This document shows, piece by piece, positions 52,055-60,622 of a stretch of 64,000 bases of DNA. The notes below the pieces were generated by a model. That model saw only the letters and a list, made by a program, of their open reading frames with translations, ran no database searches and was not told the DNA's origin. This DNA comes from Rhodobacteraceae bacterium UBA3069 (GTDB taxonomy: Bacteria; Pseudomonadota; Alphaproteobacteria; Rhodobacterales; Rhodobacteraceae): NCBI GenBank assembly GCA_002366795.1, contig DFBX01000076.1:3960-67959 (forward strand), given 5' to 3'. The position numbers were made by a program, and so were the translations under genes. Position 1 is the first letter of the stretch; each line of letters begins with the position of its first letter.

Positions 52055-52890
52055 TTGCCGGTGCCTTTGGCGGGCGCTTCGGCGCTGAACGTGTGTTCGG
52101 GGGCGGGGAAGGTGCGGGCGCGTACCTCTGCCGCGTAATCGGCAATGGCGGCTGTGCCATCCGCGCCCAGTGCCGCGTAGCGTTTCACGAATTTCGGTTT
52201 GAAGGCGGTGAACAGGCCCAGCATGTCATCAACCACAAGGATCTGCCCGTCGCAGCCTGCGCCCGCGCCGATGCCGATGGTGGGGATGGGCAGGTCAGCG
52301 GTGATCTGGTCGGCCAGGTCTGCGGGGACTTTTTCCAGCACCACGGCGAATGCGCCCGCCTCCGATACGGCGCGTGCATCGGCCATCAGGGCTGCGGCCG
52401 CGTCGCCGCGCCCCTGCACCTTGTAGCCGCCGATCGTGTTGATCGACTGCGGTGTCAGCCCGACATGGGCCATGACCGGAATGCCGCGCGCGACCAGAAA
52501 GGCGATGGTTTCCGCCATGTGCTGCCCGCCTTCAAGCTTAACCGCGCCTGCGCCGGTTTCGGCCATGATGCGGGCGGCGTTGCGGAACGCCTGCTGCGGC
52601 GATTCCTCGTAAGAGCCGAAGGGCATGTCCACCACCATCATCGCGGATTTCAGCCCGCGCGCCACGGCGCGGCCATGCATCACCATCATGTCCATGGTCA
52701 CGCCAAGGGTCGATGGCAACCCGTGCAGCACCATGCCGACGCTGTCACCGACCAGCACGAAATCGCATTCCGCGTCCATCATCTGCGCCATGGGCGTGGT
52801 GTAGGCGGTCAGCGATACGATGGGGGTATGCCCCTTCATGGCGCGGATGTCATCGGGCAGGGGGGCGGTTTTGTGTGCGGTGGCGCTCAC
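52051..52890 (-). CDS. panB: 3-methyl-2-oxobutanoate hydroxymethyltransferase PanB
   Basis: A 279-residue TIM-barrel enzyme that adds a hydroxymethyl group from methylene-THF to alpha-ketoisovalerate, giving ketopantoate. SLTAYTTPMAQMMD, VLVGDSVGMVLHG (metal Asp), VVDMPFGSYEESPQQAFRNA, HVGLTPQSINTIGGYKVQG and TIGIGAGAGCDGQILVVDDMLG are all diagnostic. It is first of the panB-panC pair. panE and panD are not in the window. Confidence 0.96.
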   Translation of the reverse strand: MSATAHKTAPLPDDIRAMKGHTPIVSLTAYTTPMAQMMDAECDFVLVGDSVGMVLHGLPSTLGVTMDMMVMHGRAVARGLKSAMMVVDMPFGSYEESPQQAFRNAARIMAETGAGAVKLEGGQHMAETIAFLVARGIPVMAHVGLTPQSINTIGGYKVQGRGDAAAALMADARAVSEAGAFAVVLEKVPADLADQITADLPIPTIGIGAGAGCDGQILVVDDMLGLFTAFKPKFVKRYAALGADGTAAIADYAAEVRARTFPAPEHTFSAEAPAKGTGK

Positions 52891-53080
52891 GAGTGTCCTC
52901 CATCAGGGCGTCACGGGATTGCTGCGGTGCAGCGCATTGGCGATTGGGTAACAATATTGCGCCGCCGCGTCCAGAAATATCGTTTTTGATCCGCGCTTGA
53001 TTACGCGGCGTTTTGGGGCAAGGTTAATGCTCAGGAGTCGGGCGGCGGGGTGCCAGCCCGGCAAAACGGGAGAAACACTC

Positions 53081-54565
53081 ATGTTTTCCAAATGGATGAG
53101 CCGCGCGACACTTGGTGCGCTGACCTTGGCAGCAACGATGGGGATCGCATCGGCGAAAAGCACGATCACCGTTGGGATGCAGCTGGAACCGCCGCACCTT
53201 GACCCGACCTCGGCCGCGGCGGGGGCGATTGATTCCGTGCTATATGCCAATGTGTTCGAAGGGCTGACGCGGTTCGGGCCGGACGGGTCGGTGAACCCCG
53301 GCCTGGCGGAAAGCTGGGAGATTTCCGAGGATGGCCTGACCTATACGTTCAAGCTGCGCGAGGGTGTGAAGTTTCACGACGGCACCGATATGAACGCCGA
53401 GGATGTGAAATTTTCGCTGGACCGCGCGCGGGCCGAGGATTCGGTGAACGCACAGAAGGCGCTGTTCGAAGGTATCAAGGATATCGAGGTGGTGGACCCG
53501 CTGACCGTAAAGGTCACGCTGTCCAAGCCGAACGGGTCGTTCCTGTTCAATATGGCATGGGGCGACGCGGTGATCGTCGCGCCCGAAAGCATTGACGGCA
53601 TCAAGGAAAAGCCGGTCGGCACTGGGGCGTTTGTCTTTGAAAGCTGGCTGCAGGGTGACCGGATCGAGCTGGCCAAAAATGCCGAATACTGGGGCGAGCC
53701 TGCCAAGCTGGAGCATGTGACTTTCAAGTTCATTTCCGACCCGACGGCGGCTTTTGCATCGGTCATGGCCGAGGATGTGGACGTTTTTACCGCCTTTCCC
53801 GCGCCGGAAAACCTGCCCCAATTCGAAGCCGATCCGCGGTTCCAGGTGCTGGTCGGTTCGACCGAGGGCGAGACAATCCTTTCGACCAACAACAAGATGC
53901 CGCCCTTTGACAATGTAAAGGTGCGCGAGGCGCTGGCCCATGCGATTGACCGTCAGGCCATCATCGACGGGGCGATGTTCGGATATGGCACCCCCATCGG
54001 CACCCATTTTGCGCCGCATAACCCCGATTATGTCGATCTGACCGGGATGAACGCATATGACCCAGAAAAGGCAAAGGCCCTGCTGGCCGAGGCGGGATAC
54101 CCCGACGGGTTCAAGACCACGCTGAAGCTGCCGCCGCCGTCCTATGCGCGGCGCGGCGGAGAGATCATCGCGGCACAACTGGCCGCCGTGGGGATCGAGG
54201 CCGAGATCACCAATATGGAATGGGGTCTGTGGCTGGAACTGGTGTTTTCCAACAAGGATTACGGGCTGACCATCGTCAGCCATACCGAGCCGATGGACAT
54301 CGGGATTTACGCCCGCCCCGATTACTATTTCCAGTATGACAGCGCCGAGGCGCAGGGGTTGATGGCAAAGCTGTCGGAAACCACCGATCCTGCCGCACGG
54401 TCCGGTATTCTGAAGGAAATGCAGGAACTGATCGCTAAGGACTATGTGAACGGTTACCTGTTCCAACTTGCGGCTTTGACCGTGGCCAAGGCCGGTGTTC
54501 AGGGCCTGTGGGCCAACGCGCCGACGCAGGCGACCGATCTGACGGCGGTCAGCTGGGTGGATTGA
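53081..54565 (+). CDS. peptide/opine-type ABC transporter substrate-binding protein
   Basis: A 494-residue SBP_bac_5 (DppA-like) protein. The signal peptide spans MFSKWMSRATLGALTLAATMGIASA. The mature protein has ITVGMQLEPPHLDPTSAAAG, VLYANVFEGLTRFGPDGSVNPGLAESWEISEDGLTYTF and REGVKFHDGTDMNAEDVKFS. It delivers a peptide or similar small molecule to the permeases downstream. I chose the ATG at 53081; the frame is open further upstream without homology. Substrate cannot be read from sequence. Confidence 0.9.
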   Translation: MFSKWMSRATLGALTLAATMGIASAKSTITVGMQLEPPHLDPTSAAAGAIDSVLYANVFEGLTRFGPDGSVNPGLAESWEISEDGLTYTFKLREGVKFHDGTDMNAEDVKFSLDRARAEDSVNAQKALFEGIKDIEVVDPLTVKVTLSKPNGSFLFNMAWGDAVIVAPESIDGIKEKPVGTGAFVFESWLQGDRIELAKNAEYWGEPAKLEHVTFKFISDPTAAFASVMAEDVDVFTAFPAPENLPQFEADPRFQVLVGSTEGETILSTNNKMPPFDNVKVREALAHAIDRQAIIDGAMFGYGTPIGTHFAPHNPDYVDLTGMNAYDPEKAKALLAEAGYPDGFKTTLKLPPPSYARRGGEIIAAQLAAVGIEAEITNMEWGLWLELVFSNKDYGLTIVSHTEPMDIGIYARPDYYFQYDSAEAQGLMAKLSETTDPAARSGILKEMQELIAKDYVNGYLFQLAALTVAKAGVQGLWANAPTQATDLTAVSWVD

Positions 54566-54596
54566 GACCTTGCCGGGGATGTGTGTGGAGAGCGTG

Positions 54597-54642
54597 GAAG
54601 CCTCCGGCGGAAGTATTTAGAGAACAATGAAAGCAGGGGCGG
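54597..54642 (+). repeat. extragenic repeat, copy 3
   Basis: AAGCCTCCGGCGGAAGTATT followed by TAGAGAACAATGAAAGCAGG is the most complete copy of the family. It lies in the gap between the binding-protein gene and its permease gene, so it is transcribed within the operon. Confidence 0.75.
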
Positions 54643-54679
54643 CGCAGACGTGTCGCCCTTTGCGGTATAGCGGGGGCAA

Positions 54680-55627
54680 ATGGGGCGGTTCTTGATCCGG
54701 CGGCTTTTGGGGTTGATCGTTGCGCTGGCGGTGGCCAGCGTTGTGATTTTTCTGTGCCTGGAGGTCGTGCCAGGTGATCCTGCGGCCTATATGCTGGGGG
54801 TGAATGCGCGGCCCGATACCTTGGCGGCGCTTCGGGCCGAGCTGGGTTTGGACGGGTCTGCCGTTCAGCGGTATTTCGACTGGATTGGCGGGATGCTGCG
54901 GGGCGATTTCGGCATCAGCTATACCTATCGCACACCGGTTTCCGGGATGATTGTTGACCGGATGTGGGTGTCCTTGCCGCTGGCACTGTATGCGCTTGGC
55001 CTGAGTGTGGCGATCGCTTTTCCCGCCGGGATCTGGGCGGCCTCGCGCCGAGGCTCTGCTGCCGATCTGGGGGTGATGGGGGTCACGCAGCTGGGCGTGG
55101 CGGTGCCGAATTTCTGGTTCGCCATGCTGATGGTCTTGCTGTTCGCGATCAAGTTGCGCTGGTTTCCGTCGGGCGGGTTTGCCGGTTGGGACGAGGGGCT
55201 GTTTGCCGGATTGAAAAGCCTGACCCTGCCGGCGATTGCGCTGGCGCTTCCGCAGGCGTCGATCCTGACGCGGGTGATGCGGTCATCGCTTCTGGACACG
55301 TTGGGCGAGGATTACATCCGTACTGCCCGCGCCAAGGGCGTCAGCCGCCGCCGCGCGATTTGGGCGCACGGGTTGCGCAATGCGCTGATCCCGGTGTTGA
55401 CGATCATCGGCTTGCAGTTTTCGTTCCTGCTGGCCGGGGCGATCATCATTGAAAACGTGTTCTACCTGCCGGGGCTGGGGCGGCTGGTGTTCCAGGCCAT
55501 ATCCTCGCGCGATCTGATCGTGGTGGAATCGGTTGTGTTGCTGCTGGTGTTTGCCGTGATTGCCGTGAATTTCGCTGTGGACATGGCCTATGGGCTGGTT
55601 GATCCCCGGCTGAGGGGGCGGCGATGA
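54680..55627 (+). CDS. DppB-type ABC transporter permease
   Basis: A 315-residue membrane permease with six predicted helices. LEVVPGDPAAYMLG near the N-terminus is the DppB family motif. The coupling EAA-like loop LLDTLGEDYIRTARAKGVSRRRAIWAHGLRNALIPVLT is near residue 215, and LPGLGRLVFQAISSRDL follows. It overlaps the second permease by four bases. Confidence 0.92.
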   Translation: MGRFLIRRLLGLIVALAVASVVIFLCLEVVPGDPAAYMLGVNARPDTLAALRAELGLDGSAVQRYFDWIGGMLRGDFGISYTYRTPVSGMIVDRMWVSLPLALYALGLSVAIAFPAGIWAASRRGSAADLGVMGVTQLGVAVPNFWFAMLMVLLFAIKLRWFPSGGFAGWDEGLFAGLKSLTLPAIALALPQASILTRVMRSSLLDTLGEDYIRTARAKGVSRRRAIWAHGLRNALIPVLTIIGLQFSFLLAGAIIIENVFYLPGLGRLVFQAISSRDLIVVESVVLLLVFAVIAVNFAVDMAYGLVDPRLRGRR

Positions 55628-56436
55628 AGGGGCTGTGGCTGGGCGCGATACTGGTGTCGGTGTTCGTGGGGGCGGCGCTACTCTCGCTCGTGTGGGTGCC
55701 GTATGACATCATCCAGATGAACATGGCGCAAAGGTTGCAGGGTCCGTCATGGCCGCATCCGCTGGGGACCGACCATTACGGGCGCGACATGCTGAGCATG
55801 ATCATGCTGGGCGCGCGCACTTCCATTGCGGTGGCGTTGGTGGCGGTGGGCATCGGCATGGGGCTGGGCGTGCCGCTGGGGCTGACGGCGGCGGCGCGGC
55901 GGGGGGGCTGGATCGACGAGATCGTGATGCGCGGCAATGATCTGATCTTTGCCTTTCCCTCGCTTCTGATCGCCATTCTGATCACCGCGATTTTCGGGGC
56001 GTCGGCGGTGAATGCCATTATCGCCATCGGGATTTTCAACATCCCCGTTTTTGCGCGCCTGGTGCGGGGCGGGGCGCTAAGCCTTTGGACGCGCGACTAT
56101 ATCCTGGCCGCCCGCGTGGCGGGGAAGGGGCGTGCGCGTATTTCCATTGAACATATCCTGCCGAACCTGACCAACCTGTTGATCGTGCAGGGGACCATCC
56201 AGTTTTCGCTGGGTATCCTGGCCGAGGCGGGCCTATCCTATGTCGGGCTTGGTGCGCAGCCGCCGGTGCCCAGTTGGGGGCGGATGCTGGCGGACACGCA
56301 AACCATGTATTCGATTGCCCTGCATCTGGCGCTGGTTCCGGGGCTGTCGATCTTGCTGACCGTGCTTGGGCTGAACCTGATGGGCGACGGGCTGCGTGAT
56401 TTGCTGGACCCGCGGGTGCGGAGGGCGGCGCGATGA
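55624..56436 (+). CDS. DppC-type ABC transporter permease
   Basis: A 270-residue permease. HPLGTDHYGRDMLSMIMLGARTSIAVAL is the DppC/OppC signature. The coupling loop is SLWTRDYILAARVAGKGRARISIEHILPNL, and SYVGLGAQPPVPSWGRML near the end is highly typical. It is between the DppB-type permease and the fused ATPase, with 4-bp overlaps at both ends. Confidence 0.93.
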   Translation: MKGLWLGAILVSVFVGAALLSLVWVPYDIIQMNMAQRLQGPSWPHPLGTDHYGRDMLSMIMLGARTSIAVALVAVGIGMGLGVPLGLTAAARRGGWIDEIVMRGNDLIFAFPSLLIAILITAIFGASAVNAIIAIGIFNIPVFARLVRGGALSLWTRDYILAARVAGKGRARISIEHILPNLTNLLIVQGTIQFSLGILAEAGLSYVGLGAQPPVPSWGRMLADTQTMYSIALHLALVPGLSILLTVLGLNLMGDGLRDLLDPRVRRAAR

Positions 56437-58022
56437 GCCTTTTGCAGATTGAGGGGCTGCACATGGCGATCCATGGCCAGCCGATCTTGCGCGACGTTTC
56501 GCTGTCGCTGGCACGCGGAGAGGTATTGGGCATCATCGGGGAAAGCGGGTCGGGCAAGTCGATGACCGCCTTTTCGGTGATGCGACTGCTGCCGCGCGGG
56601 GCGGGGTGTCTGGGCGCGGTGCGGTTGGACGGGCGCGACCTGTTGCAACTGCCGGAGCGGCAGATGAATAACATACGTGGACGTATGGTCGGCATGATTT
56701 TCCAAGAGCCGATGACCGCGCTGAACCCTTTGAAGACGATCGGGGATCAGGTGGCGGAGACGGTGCGCCTGCACGAAGGGCTGTCGCGACGCGCAGCGTG
56801 GGACCGTGCGCGCGCGGCATTGGCGCGGGCCGAATTGCCCGAGGAAAGCTTCCCCCTGACGCGCTATCCGCATGAATTGTCTGGCGGGCAGCGGCAGCGG
56901 GTGGTGATCGCCATGGCCATCGCCTGTCGCCCCGCGCTGCTGATCGCGGACGAGCCGACGACGGCGTTGGATGTTACGACGCAGGCGGAAATCCTGAACC
57001 TTCTCAGGCGGTTGGTGCAAGAGGAAGGCTGTGGCCTCATGTTGATCTCGCACGATCTGGCGGTGGTGGCGAGCATGGCCGACCGCATCGCCATCATGCG
57101 CGCCGGTGAGGTGGTAGAGCAGGGGCCGACCGCCGAAATTTTGCGGCAGATGCAGCACCCCTACAGCCGCGCCTTGCGGGCGGCCTCGGCCCACGCGCCA
57201 GAGCGGGGGGCGGTTGCGACGGGCGAGACCTTGTTGAACTGCGACGGGGTGGTGCGGGACTATGCCCTGCCGCGCGGGCTGCTCGCCGCGCCGCAGCATT
57301 TCCGGGCCGTGGACGGTGTGAGTTTCACCATCAAGCGGGGCGAGAGCCTTGGGCTGGTCGGGGAATCCGGCTGTGGCAAGTCCACCTTGACCCGCGCCAT
57401 TCTGGGGCTTGAGCCGCTGCAAGCCGGCCGGATCGAGATTTCCGGACAGCCGATCAATGCCAATGGCCATGTCGATCCAGCCATTCGCAAGCATATGCAG
57501 GTGGTGTTTCAAGACCCCTATGGCAGTTTCAACCCGCGTCACCGGGTCGAGCGGTTGATTTGCGAGCCGTTTCATCTTTGGGACGATCCGCCCGTGGGCG
57601 CGGCGCGGGACAAGGCCATTGCCGATGCGCTGGAGGCCGTGGGCCTGTCGGTCGCGGACAGGCACAAGTTTCCGCATGAATTCAGCGGCGGGCAGCGGCA
57701 GCGCATCGCCATTGCCCGCGCCCTGATCACCCGCCCCGACCTGATCATCCTGGACGAGGCGGTCAGCGCGCTGGACGTGTCGGTGCGCGCGCAGGTGCTG
57801 GGTTTGCTTGCGGATTTGCAGGGGCGGCTTGGCCTGACCTACCTGTTCATCAGCCACGATCTGTCAGTGGTCCGGTCGATCACCGACCGCGTGCTGGTGA
57901 TGAAGGCCGGAAAAATCGTGGAGGAGGGGGAAACGCGTGCCGTGTTCGACGCGCCCGCGCATCCCTATACGGCGCAGCTGATCAAGGCCGCGCCGCGTTT
58001 GCCGGAAGGCGTGGGAGGATAA
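56433..58022 (+). CDS. fused double-domain ABC transporter ATPase (DppD-DppF type)
   Basis: A 529-residue protein with two complete nucleotide-binding domains. The N-terminal half has GESGSGKSM, LSGGQRQRVVIAMAI and LLIADEPTTALDVTTQ. The C-terminal half has GESGCGKST, FSGGQRQRIAIARAL and LIILDEAVSALDVSVRAQ. This replaces the separate DppD and DppF of E. coli, as in GsiA-like fusions. The first Walker A has Ser-Met in place of Ser-Thr. The second signature has Phe in place of Leu. Confidence 0.94.
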   Translation: MSLLQIEGLHMAIHGQPILRDVSLSLARGEVLGIIGESGSGKSMTAFSVMRLLPRGAGCLGAVRLDGRDLLQLPERQMNNIRGRMVGMIFQEPMTALNPLKTIGDQVAETVRLHEGLSRRAAWDRARAALARAELPEESFPLTRYPHELSGGQRQRVVIAMAIACRPALLIADEPTTALDVTTQAEILNLLRRLVQEEGCGLMLISHDLAVVASMADRIAIMRAGEVVEQGPTAEILRQMQHPYSRALRAASAHAPERGAVATGETLLNCDGVVRDYALPRGLLAAPQHFRAVDGVSFTIKRGESLGLVGESGCGKSTLTRAILGLEPLQAGRIEISGQPINANGHVDPAIRKHMQVVFQDPYGSFNPRHRVERLICEPFHLWDDPPVGAARDKAIADALEAVGLSVADRHKFPHEFSGGQRQRIAIARALITRPDLIILDEAVSALDVSVRAQVLGLLADLQGRLGLTYLFISHDLSVVRSITDRVLVMKAGKIVEEGETRAVFDAPAHPYTAQLIKAAPRLPEGVGG

Positions 58023-58051
58023 ATTGGTGATTTCTTGCAGGGCAATACGCC

Positions 58052-58512
58052 ATGGTTGATCGCGCGCGGCCGGAGGAGATCGCGCACAGGTCAGGCAGTT
58101 TCTGGAGCCGCATTGGGACGAATGGCACCGCAAGGCCGGATCGCTGCCGATGGTGTCGGACAGCCAGGGCACCTGCGGACGTTCGGCGCTGTTTTTGCGT
58201 GATGTTTTGCGCGACGAGGGGATCGCCGCGCATTTTGCCGCCGGATCGCCGGTGGAAGGCCGCAAGGGGTTTCACGCGCCAAACGGCTGGCACGGGCATG
58301 CCTGGGTGCGGGCGGGCAGTTGGATTGCCGACGTGACCGCCGACCAGTTCGGATGCGAAAGGGTTGTGGTGACAGCGGCGGACGATCCGCGCTACGCGGA
58401 GGGGACGGACACGGCGGAGCCGGAGTTCATTGCTATACGTCAGCGTATGGTGCGGGAATTGATGGCCGCGTGGATTGCACGCGGCAAGGGAGGAAAAACA
58501 AATGCGGCTTGA
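58052..58512 (+). pseudogene. frameshifted transglutaminase-like (Cys-His-Asp) protein gene
   Basis: The start (MVDRARPEEIA from 58052) and the rest (QVRQFLEPHWDEWHRKAG, then the body) lie in different frames. The shift is near 58083-58092, consistent with loss of one base. The body contains TCGRSALFLRDVLRDEG, GWHGHAWVRAG and WIADVTADQFG, which line up as Cys-His-Asp of a transglutaminase/papain-like fold. The second frame alone has an ATG at 58150 (120 codons) but no convincing ribosome site, and it would begin inside the domain. The tail overlaps the SDR start by 11 bp. A sequencing error cannot be excluded. Confidence 0.6.
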
Positions 58513-59242
58513 TGGAAAACGGGCGATCGTGACTGGCGCGGCCAGCGGTTTCGGCGTGGGCATCGCGCGTAAATTCGCAGAGGAAGGCGCGCGTGTCATG
58601 GTGGTGGACGTGAACGCCGAAGGCGCGGCTCAGGTCTCGGCGGACCTGGGCGGGGATGCCATCGCGCAGGCCTGCGACTTGGGCAATGCGGATGATGTGT
58701 CCGCCATGCGCGCAGCGGCAGAGGCCGCCTGGGGCGGCGTGGACATCATCGTGAACAACGCGGGCGTCACCCATCTGCCCACCCCGTTGGAGGAGGTCAG
58801 TGAGGATGATTTCGACCGCGTGTTCCGCGTGAACTGCAAGTCGATCTACCTGATTGCAAGGGAGTTCGTGCCCGGTTTGGGGCGTGGCGCGAATATCGTC
58901 AACGTGGCGTCCACTGCGGGGCTTAGCCCGCGGCCACGGCTGAACTGGTACAATGCCTCGAAGGGGTGGGTGATCACCGCGACCAAGGCGATGGCGGTGG
59001 AGCTGGCCCCGCGCGGCATCCGCGTCAACGCGCTGTGCCCGGTGGCGGGGGACACGCCGCTATTGGCATCCTTCATGGGAGAGGACACGCCGGACATGCG
59101 GGAAAAGTTCTTGTCCACCATCCCTATGGGGCGGTTTTCGACCCCCGAGGATATGGGCAACGCGGCCTGCTACCTGGCCTCGGACGAGGCCAGCATGATC
59201 ACCGGCGTTGCGATGGAAGTGGACGGCGGGCGCTGCATCTGA
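58502..59242 (+). CDS. SDR family oxidoreductase
   Basis: A 246-residue SDR. TGAASGFGVGIARKFAEEGARVMVVDVNAEGA suggests NAD binding, with NNAGVTHLPTPLEEVS and the catalytic YNASKGWVIT. The C-terminus is ITGVAMEVDGGRCI. GGGAGG is well placed before the ATG at 58502. It is the last gene of the peptide-transporter cluster before an extragenic repeat and the MFS gene. I cannot assign a substrate; relatives include 3-ketoacyl-ACP reductase-like and sugar-alcohol dehydrogenases. Confidence 0.87.
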   Translation: MRLDGKRAIVTGAASGFGVGIARKFAEEGARVMVVDVNAEGAAQVSADLGGDAIAQACDLGNADDVSAMRAAAEAAWGGVDIIVNNAGVTHLPTPLEEVSEDDFDRVFRVNCKSIYLIAREFVPGLGRGANIVNVASTAGLSPRPRLNWYNASKGWVITATKAMAVELAPRGIRVNALCPVAGDTPLLASFMGEDTPDMREKFLSTIPMGRFSTPEDMGNAACYLASDEASMITGVAMEVDGGRCI

Positions 59243-59282
59243 CGCCGGTGCGAGGTATTTTCAGAACAATGAAGGGGCGGGC
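59241..59282 (+). repeat. extragenic repeat, copy 4
   Basis: GACGCCGGTGCGAGGTATTT followed by TCAGAACAATGAAGGGGCGG begins at the SDR stop codon. The core TATTTTCAGAACAATGAA equals the core of copy 2. Confidence 0.72.
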
Positions 59283-59352
59283 TTGCCTGCGGGCGGGCCG
59301 CGTGGCATCTGTTTGCGTCTTGAAGTGTCGTGGGTCAAGGGGAGGGCCGGGG

Positions 59353-60528
59353 ATGCGTATCGGATTGGTGGTGCTTTGTGCGGGCTATGTTCTAAGCCAG
59401 TTTTTCCGCGCGTTTCTTGCGGTTCTGTCGGAGGTTCTGGGCCGTGATCTGGGCGCGGGCGCCGAGGAACTGGCCATTGCGTCCGGCATGTGGTTCCTGA
59501 CCTTTGCGGCGATGCAGATTCCGGTCGGCTGGGCGCTGGACAAGCTGGGGCCGCGCCGCGCCGCTGCCAGCCTTCTGGCGTTGGGCGGGGCTGGTGGCGC
59601 GGCGGTTTTCGCGCTGGCGCAGATGCCGTGGCACATCAGCCTTGCCATGGGGTTGATCGGCGTGGGCTGCTCGCCCGTGCTGATGGCATCCTATTTCATT
59701 TTTGCGCGGGTCTATGCCCCGGCGAAATTCGCCATGCTGGCGGCCGTAATGCTGGGCACAGGTAGTCTTGGGAACCTGTTGGGATCGGCCCCGCTGGCAT
59801 GGGCCGTGGGCGCGATGGGCTGGCGCGCGTCGCTGTGGGGCATGGCGGCGGTGTCCCTGCTGGTGGCGGTGCTGATCGCGCGCACGGTCGAAGACCCGCC
59901 CAAGGCCGATGCGCAGGGCGGCGGGTCGCTGTTGAGCCTGATGAAGATGCCCGCGCTGTGGCCTTTGCTGCCCTTGATGGTGGTGGCCTATGCGCCCTCG
60001 GCCGGGCTGCGCGGGCTTTGGATCGGGCCATATCTGACCGACACCTATGGCGCGACGCGCGACGTGGTGGGGCAGGCCAGCCTGATCATGGGCGTGGCGA
60101 TGATTGCGGGCACGTTTTTCTATGGTCCAATGGATCGGATCGTCGGGTCGCGCAAATGGGTCGTGATCGGCGGCATGACGCTGGTGTTGGCGGCCTTGGT
60201 GCTGCTGTGGCAGGTGCCTGTTCCGGGGTACTGGCCATCGGTCGCGCTGTGTGCGGTCATCGGGTTTTTCGGCGCGGTCTACCCGGTGATGATGGCGCAT
60301 GGGCGCAGCCTGTTTCCCGATCATCTGGTCGGGCGCGGCGTGACCTTTTTGAACCTGTGTTCCATCGGGGGTGTCGGGGTGATGCAGGTTATGACCGGGC
60401 GGCTTTACGCCAGTGTGACGACCACGAAATTCGAGGATAGCGCCTATGCCGCGGTCTTTGCGTTCTTCGCCGCGACCTTGATTTTCGGTCTGTTCTTCTA
60501 CCTTTTTGCGCGGGATCGTGCGGAATGA
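59353..60528 (+). CDS. major facilitator superfamily transporter
   Basis: A 391-residue protein with about twelve hydrophobic segments. The A-motif-like loop GWALDKLGPRRAA follows the second helix near residue 63, and a central hydrophilic linker (TVEDPPKADAQGGGS) divides the two halves. It belongs to the NNP/YhjE-like broad MFS group without clear substrate. The ATG at 59353 follows GGAGGGCCGGGG; upstream in-frame sequence overlaps the SDR gene and is not used. It may export or import a compound linked to the preceding peptide-type transporter. Confidence 0.87.
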   Translation: MRIGLVVLCAGYVLSQFFRAFLAVLSEVLGRDLGAGAEELAIASGMWFLTFAAMQIPVGWALDKLGPRRAAASLLALGGAGGAAVFALAQMPWHISLAMGLIGVGCSPVLMASYFIFARVYAPAKFAMLAAVMLGTGSLGNLLGSAPLAWAVGAMGWRASLWGMAAVSLLVAVLIARTVEDPPKADAQGGGSLLSLMKMPALWPLLPLMVVAYAPSAGLRGLWIGPYLTDTYGATRDVVGQASLIMGVAMIAGTFFYGPMDRIVGSRKWVVIGGMTLVLAALVLLWQVPVPGYWPSVALCAVIGFFGAVYPVMMAHGRSLFPDHLVGRGVTFLNLCSIGGVGVMQVMTGRLYASVTTTKFEDSAYAAVFAFFAATLIFGLFFYLFARDRAE

Positions 60529-60540
60529 CCACGCCTGAGC

Positions 60541-60563
60541 GGTCCGCGTGACGCGGCCCCTTT
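60541..60563 (+). terminator. weak terminator candidate after the MFS gene
   Basis: CCGCG-TGA-CGCGG with flanking G/C pairing is followed by CCCCTTTC, 12 bp after the MFS stop. Short stem and weak T-run make this a modest candidate. Confidence 0.4.
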
Positions 60564-60622
60564 CATGTCATGTGGCCATGCGTTAGAAGGCCGCGTCCTG
60601 AATCATAAGGAGTTTACCCGAT

